Positions 9,764-10,693 of a DNA stretch of 10,693 nt are shown here, piece by piece (the stretch's first letter is position 1; every line of letters starts with the position of its first letter). The translations under genes were made by a program, and so were the position numbers. Under the pieces are notes generated by a model. The model was given only the letters and a program-made list of their open reading frames with translations, ran no database searches and was not told where the DNA came from. Origin of the DNA: Zancudomyces culisetae (Eukaryota; Kickxellomycota; Harpellomycetes; Harpellales; Legeriomycetaceae); the NCBI GenBank assembly GCA_001969505.1, contig LSSK01000913.1, forward strand, positions 1 through 10,693, given 5' to 3'.

Positions 9764-10693
9764 ATGAAAAATACAGTCTTGACCCATGTAAACTCGCTAT
9801 TGTGCATGGGTGCATGTATAAAGCGGTTTGTAGGTGTTGATGGATGTATTCCAGCGTTTAATGGTGCCGAGTTGAAGATGCAAATAGGTAAGCCTAACGA
9901 TAAAACTATACATACCCAGTATCATTAATAGCTGATACAAATAGTTTATATAAGCATGCTTATAAACATAAATATATAAATATAGGTGAAATAGGAAGAG
10001 CGTTGAATACTGAAGTTTCACTGCTGTTAAATATATCAAAACCTGGAATTTTGGATAGTGATTGCTTGAAGATAGCAAACTTCGTATGCGAATTGTGTCA
10101 TAAACTGTTCCTATTGACATCAAGCATACCGAAAGCCGCAGGAAAAACGTATATTCGAGCTGTATGTGATGCAGTTCTTACGAGTATAGAATCGGTTATT
10201 AGAGTGCTACTCCAGTTGGTTTATCCAACTACAGGCGTAGAAAAGTATCTTAATACAAATTACACCAGTGATGTACACGCATATGTACCGCATTTGAATT
10301 CATATCTCGACTCATATCCTCGTCGGTACTTGGATTCTGAACTTCAAACGAATAGATTGGCAGAACTTTTATCGGCGTCTGTCACTTGGAACAACTGTAA
10401 ACCACTCGAAAATCTAAGTAGTTGCAATGCCGAAGCCATCAAAAAAGTATGGCAACGACACTGTGCTGGTGTAGTTCAGGATATAATCACTGAGTTTGTG
10501 GAATTTGTTGGATGTTGTGACTATTGCTTGAGTTGTGCACAAATGAACGAAGCCCAGCAAGATTTATACTGTACTTGTACAGATCAAGAGGGACAGTATA
10601 ATCATAACACACTTGAGGATGAACAGGTAGTTTTGGCAAAAGACATGATACGGATACTATACACAACAGAGCAGCTACTGGATAGGATATATT
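9764..10693 (+). CDS. GCIP/CCNDBP1-like protein, 5' part, two exons seen
   Basis: Exon 1 is 9764-9887 (41 codons plus one base). A 98-nt intron (GTAAGC...TATAG, 9888-9985) is in phase 1. Exon 2 runs from 9986 to the window end with 235 open codons, giving 277 residues so far. The helical block SSIPKAAGKT followed by a run ending in ESVIRVLLQL matches the conserved helix-loop-helix core of Grap2 and cyclin-D-interacting proteins, where human CCNDBP1 has LPKDQGITLR in the same place. Further on, a VW...C segment, a Phe-Val-Glu-Phe helix and, after an acidic/His/Asn-rich linker, a LEDEQVVLAKDMIRIL helix also line up in order with the human protein. Human GCIP (about 360 residues) binds cyclin D1 and Grap2 and dampens transcription; the fungal role is unclear. 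The start ATG has A at -3. The segment is Cys-rich. The 3' end lies outside the window. Confidence 0.68.
9888..9985 (+). other. Intron 1 of the GCIP-like gene, with a 16-bp palindrome
   Basis: The intron has a GTAAGC donor and an AATATAG acceptor. It contains in-frame stops, which is why the gene is not one open frame. Inside it, TATAAGCATGCTTATA (9949-9964) is a perfect 16-bp palindrome that could form a hairpin in the pre-mRNA. Confidence 0.65.

Noticed and set aside
6391-9850. Similar N-termini of the secreted protein and the GCIP-like protein (Met-Lys start, Lys-Lys/Arg...Gly-Leu/Val-Asp)
   Set aside because: The likeness covers only about 15 residues and the rest does not align, so I do not claim paralogy.
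9797-10123. Minus-strand frame of 108 codons
   Set aside because: It overlaps exon 1, the intron and exon 2 of the GCIP-like gene on the opposite strand and has low-complexity, hydrophobic content. It is a shadow of the plus-strand gene.

Overview
This is an AT-rich eukaryotic nuclear window, most likely fungal. It contains genes with GT-AG introns (66 to 247 nt), AATAAA polyadenylation signals, a TATA-box promoter, a ubiquitin-eS31 fusion gene and a GUP1-type MBOAT acyltransferase whose conserved blocks match the fungal family. The ubiquitin moiety has Pro19, Glu24 and Ala28 rather than the Ser19/Asp24 usual in Dikarya, and the introns do not uniformly carry the rigid TACTAAC branch site of budding yeasts. 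Both points lean towards an early-diverging fungus. This is an inference, not a proof.

Layout. Positions 1-509 hold no supported gene. Positions 510-1001 (minus) hold a tentative small three-exon gene of unknown function. Positions 1269-3354 (minus) hold a three-exon GUP1 gene, about 581 residues after splicing. Positions 3355-5087 are a long divergent intergenic region with a duplicated 25-nt motif, a strong G-quadruplex motif at 4243-4267, a doubtful minus-strand ORF (4474-4707), and an A/T-tract block with A-tracts phased at exactly 11 bp. These are followed by a TATA box, a pyrimidine-rich putative start site and a 5'-UTR intron. Positions 5237-5695 (plus) encode ubiquitin-ribosomal protein eS31. 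Positions 6391-7629 (plus) encode a 412-residue, probably secreted protein with five N-glycosylation sequons that I do not recognise. Positions 7688-9763 are mostly non-coding but contain an exon-like coding island at 8027-8140 and a possible minus-strand last exon near 8363-8420. Positions 9764-10693 (plus) are the 5' part of a GCIP/CCNDBP1-like (Grap2 and cyclin-D-interacting) gene, interrupted by one intron and running off the window.

There is no operon-like organisation. The genes are separately promoted housekeeping and lineage-specific genes: protein synthesis and ubiquitin supply (eS31), GPI-anchor lipid remodelling in the ER (GUP1), a putative regulatory protein (GCIP family) and a candidate secreted protein. 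I see no mobile-element genes, CRISPR arrays, rRNA or convincing tRNA genes. The least explained items are the secreted protein, the orphan exon-like island and the small minus-strand gene at the left.
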